Positions 34,087 through 46,950 of a DNA stretch of 64,000 bases are shown here, in pieces. The first letter of the stretch is position 1; each line of letters opens with the position of its first letter. This DNA comes from Mactromeris polynyma (Eukaryota > Mollusca > Bivalvia > Venerida > Mactridae). The stretch is taken from assembly GCA_032209605.1 (NCBI GenBank), contig JASFXZ010000001.1, forward strand, positions 23,068,619 to 23,132,618, in the 5' to 3' direction. The notes below the pieces were generated by a model. That model was given only the letters and a program-made list of their open reading frames with translations. It made no database searches and had not been told where the DNA came from. The translations under genes and the position numbers were made by a program.

Positions 34087-35354
34087 CACAGTTATTGTCA
34101 ACTCTGCTAAATTATTTTTTAATGCAATGAAACTGAGACAAGACAAACTTACATTAATTGCTCCATAGTAAGATTTGCTGTTCATAAAATATCTTCTCAT
34201 GTTCACGTATAGTTATATATATATAGTATTGTGTAACATTAAAACACTGAGATATTATTCCATTGCTGCTTATATATATAATATTCATTCATATTAACAA
34301 ATACCATTGTTCTGTTCTGTGTTTACTTATGTTACATATTTGATATTGTATTTGTAACATGTAAGAAATATTTACTGTCTTGACCATCTCATATTTATGT
34401 CCATTTTGTTAATGGTCAAAGGCACTGTATGTGCAGATTATACCAATAAAGATATAGTACATTTACATGAAAAAAGTATGTGTTAAATTATGTAAGTTAT
34501 TATCATATTTTGTGTGTGCAATATTGTACTTACAATTTTTAGTGTATCTTTATTAATTACATGCTACATTTACAATTGTTATAATTGTGATTATTGCTTT
34601 AATTGTCATTATAATGCATATTGATCACATCAAAAAAAAAAAAACAGTCAGTTTGTTAACCATTGTTTACTGGTTATCAATATATACAACATATAATAAT
34701 CATGAATTAATGTTATCAAAATCATTTAATGTTTTCCAGAATTGTAGTGGTCTTAATCCTAAATGAATTCTGACAAATGTAAGAAAGTGAACATATGTAC
34801 ATTAAATACTGAGCTGTAACAAACAAATCTGTGAACTTGTTCAACATGGGCACTGCTTCACAGGTAACTGTATGCCTCATTAGAGCACCTAAAATTAAAC
34901 ATTAAGATTTGGCATTTTACATTGATTAATAAATTAAACAATACCACCAAGATTACAGTATTTTCTATGTCGATATACACTATTTGGGAATAAGTCTTGT
35001 ACCCAGGAGTTAATTGTTATTTGCAGTAAAAATAGGCAATGGTAATTATTCTTTGTGTTTCATGTCATTTTTCAGTTAAAGCAATATTTAGATGAAGTGG
35101 TGAGTTACAGTCAAGTAAAATAAAGTTTAAGAGGTTGGAAATCCCACAGCAGTGCTCATATTAAGAATTGCAAAGTACATTCATTTCATGTTTAAAAGGT
35201 ATTTAGTACATTCTGTCGATACTGTATTGCATTGTGATCTGCATCTTCCACTACATGGTCATTTGCAATGTCATTAGCCAAATTAGCAGGCATCCACCAC
35301 TTCTATGCAGGCACCTGCAGATGAGGTTAATAATTCTCAAATAAAACTATCAGG
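34087..35354. other. AT-rich non-coding sequence
   Basis: No gene, RNA or clear repeat boundary was seen. Confidence 0.4.
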
Positions 35355-35425
35355 GGGAGATTGTGGTGTAGGGGTAGAATGGCGGACTCCTAACCTGGAG
35401 GTAATTAGTTTGAATTATATCAACG
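35355..35425 (+). mobile_element. tRNA-like SINE head fragment
   Basis: 'gtggtgtaggggtagaatgg' then 'cggactcctaacctggagg' and 'taattagtttgaatt' resemble a tRNA D-arm, anticodon arm and T-arm with a worn B box. The flanks do not form an acceptor stem, so a functional tRNA is unlikely. Confidence 0.4.
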
Positions 35426-36182
35426 CAATTTGACTACCACTCCTACAATTCCTATATTTATGGCGGGTGATACTGATTAGACACCCATGATGCAGACTTC
35501 AAGCATGATAAATCTAATGTTGTTACATGTGTATAACTTGTTTCGTAATTGAAGTAAAACTAATAGGTCTGAACTAAATAAAACTATTAATATATTATTC
35601 TTCTAAACTACGAAGTAGATTTTTACTAAACTGTTAATATTTACATGATATTATATTTAATCTTTCAACAGTTGAAAGATGTTGTACATACATGTACTTA
35701 ATATGTGGATTGAGTAGTTACAACTGCAATATTACAAAAACTATTTTCGAAAGAAAACAAAGCAAAAAGCCTTTGTGTTATCTTATAGCGCGTGTAGTAT
35801 CATCGAAATAGTCGGACTATTTGATTTTTTTTCTACAGTTGTGCGGTTCGACTGAAAACGGACTATTTAGGGTGGCAGTGTTGGAAAACTGTATGAGTAC
35901 TAAAACCAGGCGCGCTTAGGCGCGCTGGTTAAGAAGATACACAAGTATTATACATTCATTCATGAGAGATTTAAACCGTTTCATACATAACTGACTTGAT
36001 GACCATATATTCGCATGTATACACATAAGCAACAATAGTGGTCCGAGTGAGGTTCATTGGACATAAGTATTTGTGTAACTAAATACTCCAAAAAAGTGCT
36101 ATCTGAGTGAATATGGAGAATATGGACTACAATTTATATATACTTTAAATAATTGTTGGTATAGATCAATCCTGTTAATTAT
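35426..36182. other. Non-coding, nothing recognised
   Basis: No ORF or repeat of note. Confidence 0.35.
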
Positions 36183-36284
36183 AGGTTTAAGTAAATGTGG
36201 TAAAGAAAAAGATAGCAAATGGACAGATGATGAATCAATGAACATTATCTCATTGAAGTCTGTGCCTGTAGCTTACAACTTTTG
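36183..36284 (+). CDS. Possible terminal exon with a second Myb-like start
   Basis: After 'ttataatag'-like sequence ending in AG at 36182 (ttaattatag), the frame reads LSKCGKEKDSKWTDDESMNI then ISLKSVPVAYNF and stops. KWTDDE resembles the start of a Myb/trihelix helix. A phase-1 donor at 33383 (ttttag|gtaatt) fits this acceptor, so it could be the last exon of the Myb/SANT gene. Because it abuts the transposase fragment on the opposite strand, convergent transcription would fit a Harbinger element. Confidence 0.3.
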
Positions 36285-36293
36285 ATAAATATA

Positions 36294-37092
36294 TCATAAA
36301 CACAAGTATCTAAATCTTGACTTCAAGAGACCAAATGCTCGCTCTATAACAACTCTCCCTCCAGCATGGGCCATGTTATAGCTTGTCTCTTTTTGAATTG
36401 TTGCATTAAGCTTGGGAACTAGCATGTATCGCCTTAAGGGATACCCACTATCTCCAAGTAAGTGCCCAATATTGTTGGTCTCCAAGTAGTTCGAAAATAA
36501 ATATCACAAGAAAATAGGTTATAGATACTAAGGATACTCACCAAATTAGTACCTGTCTGCAAGTGATAAGTCAGGTACCCTTTCACTAGACCTGAATTAT
36601 GCACCAGACAAAAATACAAACAGTATACAATTCTGTAAATACTACAGGTATAGTTATGGTTCTTTTGGACTGCACATTTCGTTAAGCTTTCGTCATTGTT
36701 CAGAGATTCATGCTGTTCCTTCAGAAGTTTTGGACATATACTCTGGACATAAAGTGTAACACACAACAAGGACAGACAAAATGGCAGCTATATGATGCTC
36801 CTCAATAATGATTGTCTTTCCATTATATTAATACATGCACACTTTTGGCATTTGTACATGCATAAATTACTGCAGTATAACATGATAATATTTACTAAAC
36901 TGTCAACATTTCGCCTAAATAATTTTTGGATAATATATCATACACTTTGACAACATAAGCCATATGCTACAGGAGATCCACTTATTTGGATCAAAATGCA
37001 AATTAATCAATAATAGTAACCTTCATCCACACAGGTTGAATATATTGGTGTCATGTTGACTGCCTGGCCATCGTGCAACAATATGTGTGAAA
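36294..37092 (-). pseudogene. Harbinger/PIF DDE transposase fragment (HARBI1-like), broken
   Basis: On the minus strand, an exon from 37092 to about 37030 reads THIVARWPGSQHDTNIF, and a second block from about 36500 to 36294 reads NNIGHLLGDSGYPLRRYMLV then RVVIERAFGLLKSRFRYL. These are the conserved WPGS-HD, LLGDSGY and IERxFGxLKxRF motifs of Harbinger transposases, and hold the second Asp and the Glu of the DDE triad. The first exon runs into TGA, the protein ends early after RFRYL where the family continues, and no upstream exons with the first Asp were found. It is therefore annotated as a decayed or incomplete transposase. Its mate is the Myb/SANT gene on plus. Confidence 0.75.
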
Positions 37093-39930
37093 CTGGAAAA
37101 AAATAATCGTATTAAAGGATTTTTTGAACACAAACAATAATTCATCAATTTTAAATGTTTTATCATTTCATGCAGTGTATACACATCTTGAATACTACCA
37201 ACTGTTATTTCACATTGGATTTAGTTAAAACTTTAATATTAAAACATTACTCGTTTTTAGAAAATCATATGTCAAAATAACATTAAACAATCATAAAAAT
37301 ATCCAAGAACATCATTCCGAAATCCATATATATAATGTTCCTCCAACTCTTTCAATTCAGTAATTCACAACGTTAAACGTTGAATGATGAAAATTCTTAC
37401 TCAAATTATATAAATCCAAGTCAAGATATAAATTAGTGAAATGCAAAAATCAACATATTTACATACATCCATAAATTTCCACAATTACAAAAAGACCAAC
37501 AGAAACAAAGTGGAACTACACTGCTCACATGGGTAACTAAAAACCTACCATGTCCTTGGTCTAGTGTTCATAAAGAAAATCAATCAGCCCAAGTTTCATG
37601 AAGATCCAGCAAAAATGTTGAAGTGACAACAATATGTTTCTATGATTTGACCCAGTGACAAATGTTTTTATCCAAGATGTACTAGTTTCAATCTTGACAG
37701 ATACTGATATTCTGGTGCAATTTCATGTTGTTCAGACGGCAAGTATGGCCCTAAGTGTTTTACAAACAAAACTATTTGAGGAGCTTTGCAGATGTTCAAC
37801 AAATGACCATTTAATCATTTTCAAATAAGATCAATGGTTTTCAGAATGGAGATATTATAGTTTCATGTAGAGTTATATGACAAAACAAAACAAGTACAAG
37901 TTTTTTTGATGGATCAAACTATTTTAAGAAAACTTTGTAGAGGGCCACCCAATGACCATTTCTATTGATTCAATTAATAATAAGCATTTGTTTTAGGGTA
38001 CATTTTGATGGTTTAGAGTAGAAGTTTTACAGTTTGGATGGTATGGCAAACAATGGCAATGAAGACCTATTTCACAATTATTAATTTGGTATAGAAACAC
38101 CCATGCAAAAATGGTAACAATTAGCCATAGTTGACAAAGTGGTTGTAAGGGATATTTGATTTAAAGGAATTGTTTACTGGTAGACAACAGACAAAGAGTG
38201 ATCATGGTACTTGACTGCAAGCCTGTGGCTCCAGGAGAGCTGATATACATATAAAGAAGACAATCCATACAGTTACAATATGTTGTATAATAGTTGCCCT
38301 GCATTATAAATGTCTGAAATATATCAAACGGACGAAGTTATCAACTACCATCATACACAAGTTGCTATGCATGTTGAGTTGCCACTATGCTCCCTTCCAT
38401 CTAGCCTATTACACCAAGTGCTGGGTTCCTTGTTATTCTTGCAATTGTTCATCAAGAAAACACACATGTACATCCTTCCAAAAACACAGCTGAACACCTG
38501 TTAGGTAAGAATAAGACAATTTGAAACAAAGTTTGTTAGCAAAAGCATTACCACATTTGTAATAAGCTACAATACTGCATGAATGATATTATTTATAAAA
38601 AAATATATAATTTATTGTTTTACAAGGAAATCATGAAGAATACTAAACAAAAACTGAATAATTTTGTATTTATGGAAATATTTTACAAGTCCTTGATTTG
38701 ATTTAACATCAATTGTTATAAATGTGAAGGATGATCAATACTTTCAATCCTGATCTCGATACCATCCATAAAGACTAACATTCTGATCAAATCTCCAATA
38801 TGGTATTAAGTGGGTCATCTAGAGTATTAAAAAGCTGTTCCTATGATTTGCCCAAGTGACTTAGAATTTGGTCCCCATATGAACCAGTTTCCCCGAGTAG
38901 TCCATGATATATAACAATTAGCATTTTCACTATGGTTCATTAACACCATGAAGAAAGTGTGGCATTTACAGTCTAGCATGGTTCTTGAATGATTTGTCTA
39001 TGTGACCTAAAATTTGATTCCAGCATCACCCACTTTCCGAATTAGTCCACAATATATAACAATCAACCTTCTGACCATGTTTCAGGAATATTAAGTAGAA
39101 CATGCTGCCACTAAAGTGTAAATATGGTTCTCGCATGATTTGACCACATGACCTAGTTTTTGTATCAAACATTACCATATATTCAAACTAGAGTAAGACT
39201 TTATCAAGACATAAAACACTGAAAAGAGTTCATGTAGATTCACAAGCAGGATAACAGAATTTCTTAGCAATTTTAAGCAACAATATTGTGTACCACAGTT
39301 CATTTAGATGATGCAACAATGTATAAATACTCTACCTGTATTACTATGTCACATACATTAAAGTAAAATCGTTCTTCTGTCAGTAATACACTTCATGCCA
39401 ATCTGATTCACTTTTACATTATCATCTGAAAGCAAAAATGGAATGTAGAAGATACTCATGTATCAAAAAACTAAATGTGCATGTACCATACATAAGGCCA
39501 TGCCAAATTGGAATTTTGTTAAGCGTCAACATAAGTTCGCAAAACCTAGCTACCTAACTCATACCGAAAAAAAACAAATATCCTCAGATAATAAGCCATG
39601 CATAATTTTAGATATGTTAATGAAAGAAACATCATAAAAACAAAACGGTTTGTTTCAAAACTAGATCTATACATGAATAAATCTAATTTTAAGCTTTTTT
39701 CTGTCCATTTTGGGAAAAATACCTTAGATAAATTGGTAAAATTTGCGTCGTAAAATTTGCCAATTCCAGAAAACTTGAATCGCTACAACTTGACTTCTGG
39801 AATTGTTATAGTTAAAAGAACAGGCTTTTCATATCTAAATTGTATATTAGCAAGCATTCTTATCTAAATTCCTTGTAGCAACTGTTGTTTATGATACAAG
39901 GGACAATAATGGCGAGTGTTATTCAATATG
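37093..39930. repeat. Non-coding stretch with degenerate dispersed and tandem repeats
   Basis: At 37560-37710 and 38760-39180 the phrases 'agtttcatgaagatccagc', 'atgatttgacccagtgac' and 'ctagagtattaaaaagctg' recur in worn form with a spacing of roughly 130-170 bp. This is an old bivalve-type tandem repeat. No transposase exon could be found here, although the 5' part of the minus-strand transposase would be expected in this interval. Confidence 0.45.
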
Positions 39931-42900
39931 TGCAGGCATGTACCATCCATGGACATGTACTGACATGTACCATCCATGGACATGTACTTGCATGTACCAT
40001 CCATGAACATGTACCAGCATGCACCATCCAAGAACATGTCCCAGCATGTACCATCCATGGGCATGTACCAGAATGTACAAGGCATTGACATGTATCAGTA
40101 TGTAACAAACATGAACATTTAATATACTTGTACATGCTTGTTTAATACATGGGCATTTAACATGCACGGACAAGTGCCAGCAAGTACAAGTCATGGACAT
40201 GTACCAGCATGTAACAAACATGAACATTTAATATACTTGTACATGCACATGCTTGTTTAATACATGGACATGTAAAATACATGGACAAGTGCCAGAATGT
40301 ACCATACATGAACATCCATGGACATGTGCTGACATGTACCATCAATGGACATGTACTTGCATGTACCATACATTAACATGTACCAGCATGCACCATCCAT
40401 GAACATGTCCCAGCATGTACCGTCCATGGGCATGTACCAGAATGTACAAGGCATTGACATGTACCAGTATGTACCTTACATGAACATATACTAGACTTGT
40501 ACATGTACCAGCTTGTTCAATACATCGGCATGTAACATGCATGGACAAGTGCCAGCAAGTACAAGTCATGGACATGTACCAGCATGTAACAAACATGAAC
40601 ATTTAATATACTTGTACATGTACATGCTTGTTTAATACATGGACATGTAAAATACATGGACAAGTGCCAGCATGTACCATACATGAACATCCATGGACAT
40701 GTCCCAGCATGTATCATACATGGACATGTACCAGCATGTACAATGCATGGACATGTACCAGTATGTACCATACATGAACATTCACTATACTTGTACATGT
40801 ACCAGCTTGTTCAATACATGGGCATGTAACATACATGGACAAGTGCCAGCAGGTATAAGTCATGGACATGTACCAGCATGTAACATACATGAACATTTAC
40901 TATACTTGTACATGTACCAGCTTGTTTAATACATGGACATGTGCATGCTGGTACAAGACATGGATATGAACTAGCATGTACATACTTGGACACATACTGG
41001 CATGTACCATACATGGACATGTACCAGCATGTACAAGACATGTACATGTACCAGCATGTACCATACTTGAACATTTACCAGCATGTTCCATACATGGACA
41101 TGTACCAGCATGAATCATACATGGAAATGTACCAGCATGAATCATACATGAACATGTGCCAGCATGTATCATACATAGAAATATACCAGCATGAATCATA
41201 CATGAACATGTGCCAGCATGAATCATACATAGAAATGTACCAGCATGTATCATACATGAACATGTACCAGCAAGTATCATACATGGAAATGTACCAGCAT
41301 GAATCATACATGAACATGTGCCAGCATGTATCATACATGAACATGTACCAGCATGTATCATACATGGAAATGTACCAGCATGAATCATACATGAACATGT
41401 GCCAGCATGTATCATACATGAACATGTACCAGCATGTATCATACATGGAAATGTACCAGCATGAATCATACATGGAAATGTACCAGCATGAATCATACAT
41501 GAACATGTGCCAGCATGTATCATACATAGAAATGTACCAGCATGAATCATACATGAACATGTGCCAGCATGTATCATACATGGGCATGTACCAGCATGTA
41601 TCATACATGAACATGTGCCAGCATGTATCATACATAGAAATGTACCAGCATGAATCATACATGAACATGTGCCAGCAATTATCATACATGGACATGTACT
41701 GCATCTGCCATACATGAACATGTACCGGCATGAACCAAACATGAATAAGTACAGGCATGTGACATACATAAATATGGACTAGCATGTCCCTTACATGGAC
41801 CCGCATGTACCATACATGGACTGAACCATACATGGACATGTACCAGCATGTACAGGACATGAACATATATCAGCATATACAAGCAAGACATGTATCAGCA
41901 AGCACCATACACGGACATGTATACCAGCATGTACAAGAAATGGACAGGTACAAAACATGGACGTTGTACCAAACATGGACATATACTGGCACACGATACA
42001 TGGACATGTACTGGCACGTACCATACATAGACATTTACCAGCATGTACAAGACATGGATATGTACCAGCATGAACATGTACCAGCATGTACCATACATGA
42101 ACACGTACCAGCTTGTACTGTACAAGAGCATGCACCAGCAAGTACCATTCATGAACATGTGTACCAGCATGTATCATACATTGACATGTACCAGCAAGTA
42201 CCATACATGGACATGTACCAGCATGTATCATACATGGACTGGCATTTACCATACAATAACATGTACCGGCATGAACCATACGTGAATAAGTACCCGCATG
42301 TAACATACATAAACATGGACTGGCATGTACCATACATGAACTGGCATGTACCATCATGTACCATACATGAACTGGCTTGAACCATACATGAACTGGCATG
42401 TACCATACATGAACTGGCATGTACCATACATGAACTTGTGTGTACCATACATGTACCAGCAAGTACCATACATGAACTGGTATGTAACTTACATGGACTG
42501 GCATGTACCATACATGGACTGGCATGTTATATACATGAACTGGCATGTACCATCATGTACCATACATGAACTGGCATGTACCATACATGAACTGGCATGT
42601 ACCATCATGTACCATACATGAACTGGAATGTACTATACATGAACTGGCATGAAACATACATGGACCGGCATGTATCATACATGAACCAGCATGTACCATA
42701 CATGAACTGGCATGTAACATACATGAACAGTCATGTACCATACAATAACATTTACGGGCATGTAACATACATGAATTAGTATTGGCATGTACCAAACATG
42801 AATATGTACTGCACATGAATATGAACTGGCATGAACCATACATGAATAAGTTCTGTCATGTTCCATACATGGAAAATGTACCGGCATGAATACTGGCATG

Positions 42901-43005
42901 TACTATACATAAAAAATGAACTTGCATTCACTATACATTAACATGTACCGGCATGTACTATACATGCATATGTACTTGCATGTACCACACATGAACATTT
43001 TAAGA
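39931..43005. repeat. Large minisatellite of 21-24 bp units (about 3.1 kb)
   Basis: Built from variants of 'catgtaccagcatgtac' plus 'catacatggaca'. The unit is mostly 24 bp at 41083-41700 and 21 bp ('catacatgaactggcatgtac') at 42310-42730. A higher-order repeat of several hundred bases appears at 40080-40920. The motif is rich in CATGTA/TACATG, so both strands look alike and local hairpins are expected. Because 21 and 24 are multiples of three and the unit lacks stops, frames of up to about 290 codons stay open on both strands. These are artefacts of repetition. Confidence 0.9.
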
Positions 43006-44900
43006 CCCCCTGGCCACAGCATGACTTTTCATTATAATACATATCTCATGGATAGACAACATGACCATGTGTACTATCAAGGCCTCTTGGTAGAATTTCA
43101 GACAGAACAATTCCAGCTGTTGGCTAAAATCTGAAAAAATTACGAATCACAATTCAGTAAAATACACACCATTGCTATGTCAGCTTTAAAGAGAAAACAC
43201 GAACTGGCGTAATTATTTTGCACTGTATAATAGTACCATTAGCATTATGAATGAGATCAAGGTAGTTCAGTCTGGAGTTAGCCAGCATTCTAGTTTTTTA
43301 CATAGTTGTGACCATGAACTCAAAAACTTGGTCCATGATCTAAGACTTCTCAATGGAACAACTTCTGCTTGCCTGTCTATGATTGGTTTGATACAAATTT
43401 GTACAGCTTAATCTACTGTGTTCTTCAAAAGAATTGAAGCATACACTGTTTATGCCCCACCCCCTCCTTTTCACAATTGAAGGGAGTTGGTTTTGATATA
43501 GGTAGGTTGGTCTTTTATTCATACTTTTTCGCACTTCAGGTCCTAACTTGGTAGGATGATTGCAATCAGGTAGTAGATGCATCATATTGAATTGGGGTCA
43601 CTTGGTCAAACTGACCATTTGGTGGAAATTCTTGTAGCAAGATTACTCCAGTACCCTTGTCTTGACCTCCCAGGTCCTAACTTTGTAGGATGATAGCCTA
43701 CATGCTGAAGATGAACACTTTCTGATTTTGGGATCACATGGCGATCCTTAGGTAGGAAAGTTTTCTCAATATAATTTAGTAACAATAAACACATCTCTAC
43801 TGACTGTCCTAGGTTAGCAGTAAACAACTTTGTCTAGAGTGTTCTTTTTGCAATAGATTTGCTGCAAAATAAAGACCTGCACAAAATAATCACAAGTAGT
43901 TACTGTAAATGAGACTCCCATCATAAGGCTTTTGGGTTGGCAGAAATGTATACTGTCATGGTGCTGAGGGGGTCTTTGGTATATGCCCCATATCAGTTGC
44001 ACTTTTCTAACTTGCTAGAAGTGTATACAGTGCAGTGGAGAACAATTGGACACTGTCAGTAAGCTCAGTCTCATGTAGAGGGGTCTTGGGTTCAAGTCAC
44101 ATCAAATGTACTTTTCCCCTTCAATTACTATTATGGGGGCAGTGGCGTTCGACAGCTGCCGCTCAATGCCCTTATGCCTCAAATGTTGGATAACACAGCA
44201 GCCCATATAACACTATTAGTAGAGCATGGTATTTGTGTTGCAGGGGTCATGGGTTCAAGCCCGACGCAGGAAGCACTATGTTATGGTAAATTTCTTTAGT
44301 TGTCTAAATTGTAATTATATCATTTCAATGCATTCAATGCCAGATTCAAATTCATGTTGGTAATTCATACCTGAAACTTTACATTTCTCATGTCATCTGG
44401 AGTAAACTCTCTCACGCTTTACTTTCCACGCAACCATTACCAAGGCATCATCTGTATTTTTATAAGAAAAAAAAATAAAGCCATGGCATACTGATAGTGA
44501 TATAAAAATTAATAAATATCCACTAAAACAATGATCAAAACATTAATTTGTCAATCCTGAACTTGTTCAATTTAAATGATACGAAAATTAGTAATAAAAT
44601 ACAAGACATGATCGAGATTAGCCATATCGTGTCGCGAAAAGTAGTTACAAACAGACGAAAACTCGAGACGTGTTTTATGAGTTATGTACCGTTAAGTAAG
44701 ATTCAGCATGGTTTTATAGATAGATGTGCACGAGTTATCTGTGTATATATCAATATAAAATAAGCTACAGTAAGTCAATCACCAAATGGTATCACTGCTA
44801 CAAACGGCTGAACGGCTCTGCACTAGATCTATATTTCTATTCAGGAATGGAGATTATCCCACAATCACTTGCGGTTCATTCGGAACATTTTCAGCAACTG
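43006..44900. other. Non-coding tail of the inserted segment with worn repeats
   Basis: 'cttcaggtcctaacttggta' at 43538 and 'tcccaggtcctaactttgta' at 43667 are two copies of a degenerate repeat about 130 bp apart. Two tRNA-like fragments with B-box-like 'gggttcaagtc' (44088) and 'gggttcaagccc' (44251) suggest SINE remains. No gene was recognised, and no inverted repeat matching the left end at 31353 was found. Confidence 0.4.
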
Positions 44901-45284
44901 CCGTACAATTACCATATTTGGTGTTGGGCCGTCAGGGACCATACGGCCTCTGACATAACGCATGAACTTTGTAGAATTTCTGTATTGCATCATGTGTGCT
45001 TGCAATAGATATGTCAGTAACTTATTCATTCAAAACATGTGTCTTTTATTAAATAATTATGACATTAAGGAATTTAAGATAAACAGTCGTAAATTTATAC
45101 GATGACAAACTAGTTATATGTTCGCGTTTTCTGAAAATAAAGACTCCCATCGCAGCTTCTTTCGTTTTCCAAAAATAGTGAAATATAAGTCTAAAAATAG
45201 TCACACTTCCTAGGAATCTAAAAATAGATGACCCAGACAGTTTATCAACAAATCAATGTCAACGGATAAAGGAAGTTCAACAAT

Positions 45285-45488
45285 CTTCATGAATTGTACC
45301 ATTTTTTCATCTTAAAACAACTCTACCATGATGTTATAACGTACGTTGCTTAATTAATGCTTGCAGGTTTTTCTTTGTCGCAGAATCTTCATGAATTGTA
45401 CCATTTTTTCATCTTAAAACAACTCTACCATGATATTATAACGTACGTTGCTTAATTAATGCTTGCAATTTTTTCTTTGTCGCAGAAT
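45285..45488. repeat. 102-bp tandem duplication in copy B
   Basis: The segment starting 'cttcatgaattgtacc' at 45285 is repeated from 45387 with only a few differences. Copy A has it once (about 1510-1610), so it arose after the segmental duplication. Confidence 0.8.
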
Positions 45489-45552
45489 TATTGATAAAAT
45501 TATGTAACAACGCCATCAATTAATATTTCTACCAACAACAAGCCGATCAAAA

Positions 45553-46074
45553 CAAGACAGGAAAAACATTTCGATCGGGATAAAAATAACTCTGAATTAA
45601 ATTCATAAGAACGCGGTGACCCGATAAGAGTTTTGAAAAATGCATCAGATGCAAATCACCACGGACCTGTATATAGGTCCGTGAAATCACGAACTATGTT
45701 TCCCATTTGATATGTGCAACTATTGGTCGAATGACGGGGGTCATGCTTTAGAAAATGGGAGAATACCAATAAACAATGGCACAGATAACGCTGGGGATTC
45801 CCGTTTTCTTGACGAATCAGAAAAACCTATGTCAACAGATGTATTTTCTGAAAATAATGTGCCTGATACATATAACGCTCGACCTACGTCGGAGTATTTA
45901 AATTCGGATGTAAACAAAGACGTTTGGTATAAGGTTCTGGGGAAGAACGTAAGGAAAACATTGAAAAAGAAATATTGCGGAAGAAATTCAGTGACAGACT
46001 TATCTATTTGTGGACGACCTGATGTTGCAGGAACCTCGGTAGATTTAAGGGAGTCAGAAACAGATCGTCAGTAG
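45553..46074 (+). pseudogene. Decayed protein-coding exon in U block, copy B
   Basis: The counterpart of 1711-2161. A frame matching copy A's peptide is stopped by TAA at 45606 and interrupted by a 31-bp palindromic insertion at 45660-45690. After that, the frame from 45712 stays open for 120 codons (RPTSEYLNSDVNKDVWYKVL, CGRPDVAGTSVDL). The protein is polar and lysine-rich, without recognised domains. The two copies carry different disabling changes, so both decayed after the duplication, or the exon belonged to an already dead element. Confidence 0.45.
45653..45690. mobile_element. 24-bp palindromic micro-insertion with 7-bp target duplication (site 1)
   Basis: The half-site cacggacctgta at 45660-45671 is followed by tataggtccgtg at 45672-45683, a palindrome with one mismatched pair. 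It is flanked on both sides by aaatcac (45653-45659 and 45684-45690). Copy A at 1839-1845 has a single aaatcac and no palindrome, so the empty site is preserved. Confidence 0.8.
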
Positions 46075-46239
46075 GGGAGAGGTAGGTGATGGGAACAGTT
46101 ACCGTACTTGATCAATCTACATGTAGTATAGAAATTGTCATGTAGAATTCAGTTGTTAATAAAGATATATGCTTAATTATATTCGTGCGTGCATGTTTAC
46201 TAGATCGCAACTTGTTTATAGGTCTGCATTTGTGCAAAA

Positions 46240-46347
46240 CAACGATTAATTCACCGATATACAAAGTTGATGCTACTGTAGCTGAGGCCCCTGACTTGGC
46301 ATCTTTCAAGCAGGGGCTCTCCAAACTCTCTCTCTCAAAGAAGTAAG
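46240..46347 (+). other. Possible LINE reverse-transcriptase C-terminal remnant (copy B)
   Basis: The frame reads INSPIYKVD then EAPDLASFKQGLSKLSLSKK and stops. It is slightly longer than in copy A. Same caution: a short motif with no RT core. Confidence 0.2.
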
Positions 46348-46950
46348 GTGGATCAACCACAAGTAATGTCTAATGATTCCCAAGGCAGTGTCAGTGCGGT
46401 CACAGGAGCCGGATTGGCTTGGCATGAGGAGACGAAGACGTAACTTTGACCAAATGTACTATCTCTTACTTAAAACTATTCAAACTCTTATATCTTTCCT
46501 ATCATTCTAGTTAGCCTTTTCTTGACCATGCGCTATCACACGTAGCGTAAAAGTCAATTGTGATTGAGACGTCGTATGATGTAGATACCTTAATTTCTCA
46601 TTGCACAACTCTGATACATTCCAGAATATTCACCTTGGAAACATTCACCAATACGGTCTTAAATCCTTCTATACGCTTGATATGTAATTATTTTAATACA
46701 CATGTATCGACGTGACCTCATAGTTATACATCCCAATCTATATTTACGTCTGTGTCATCATTTTATCTTGGTGCATGGTCATTGAGTATATATACACACA
46801 CATGTAAACATTTTATCTTTACACTCTATGTGCATGTACACAAGTAAATGTCACGCTTTTATCACCCTTGTTAATCATGTACTCGTATTGTGTAATGTAT
46901 TAATGATGGATCTATACTCGGGTTAGGTTCAACACATCACAGACACTATT

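Noticed and set aside
38310..38504. Further exon of the Harbinger transposase
   Set aside because: Both strands were read. No DDE-family motif was found, and the plus-strand frame has no resemblance to known proteins.
40900..41769. Open frames of 258-289 codons on both strands in the 39931-43005 region
   Set aside because: They are a by-product of repeat units with lengths divisible by three and no stop codon. The same array is open in several frames on both strands, and the peptides are monotonous Cys/His/Met/Tyr repeats without any domain.
45712..46074. A living 120-codon gene in copy B
   Set aside because: The open part is only the downstream portion of a longer ancestral frame broken by a stop and a palindrome insertion. 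Copy A is frameshifted, and there are no splice or domain hints.
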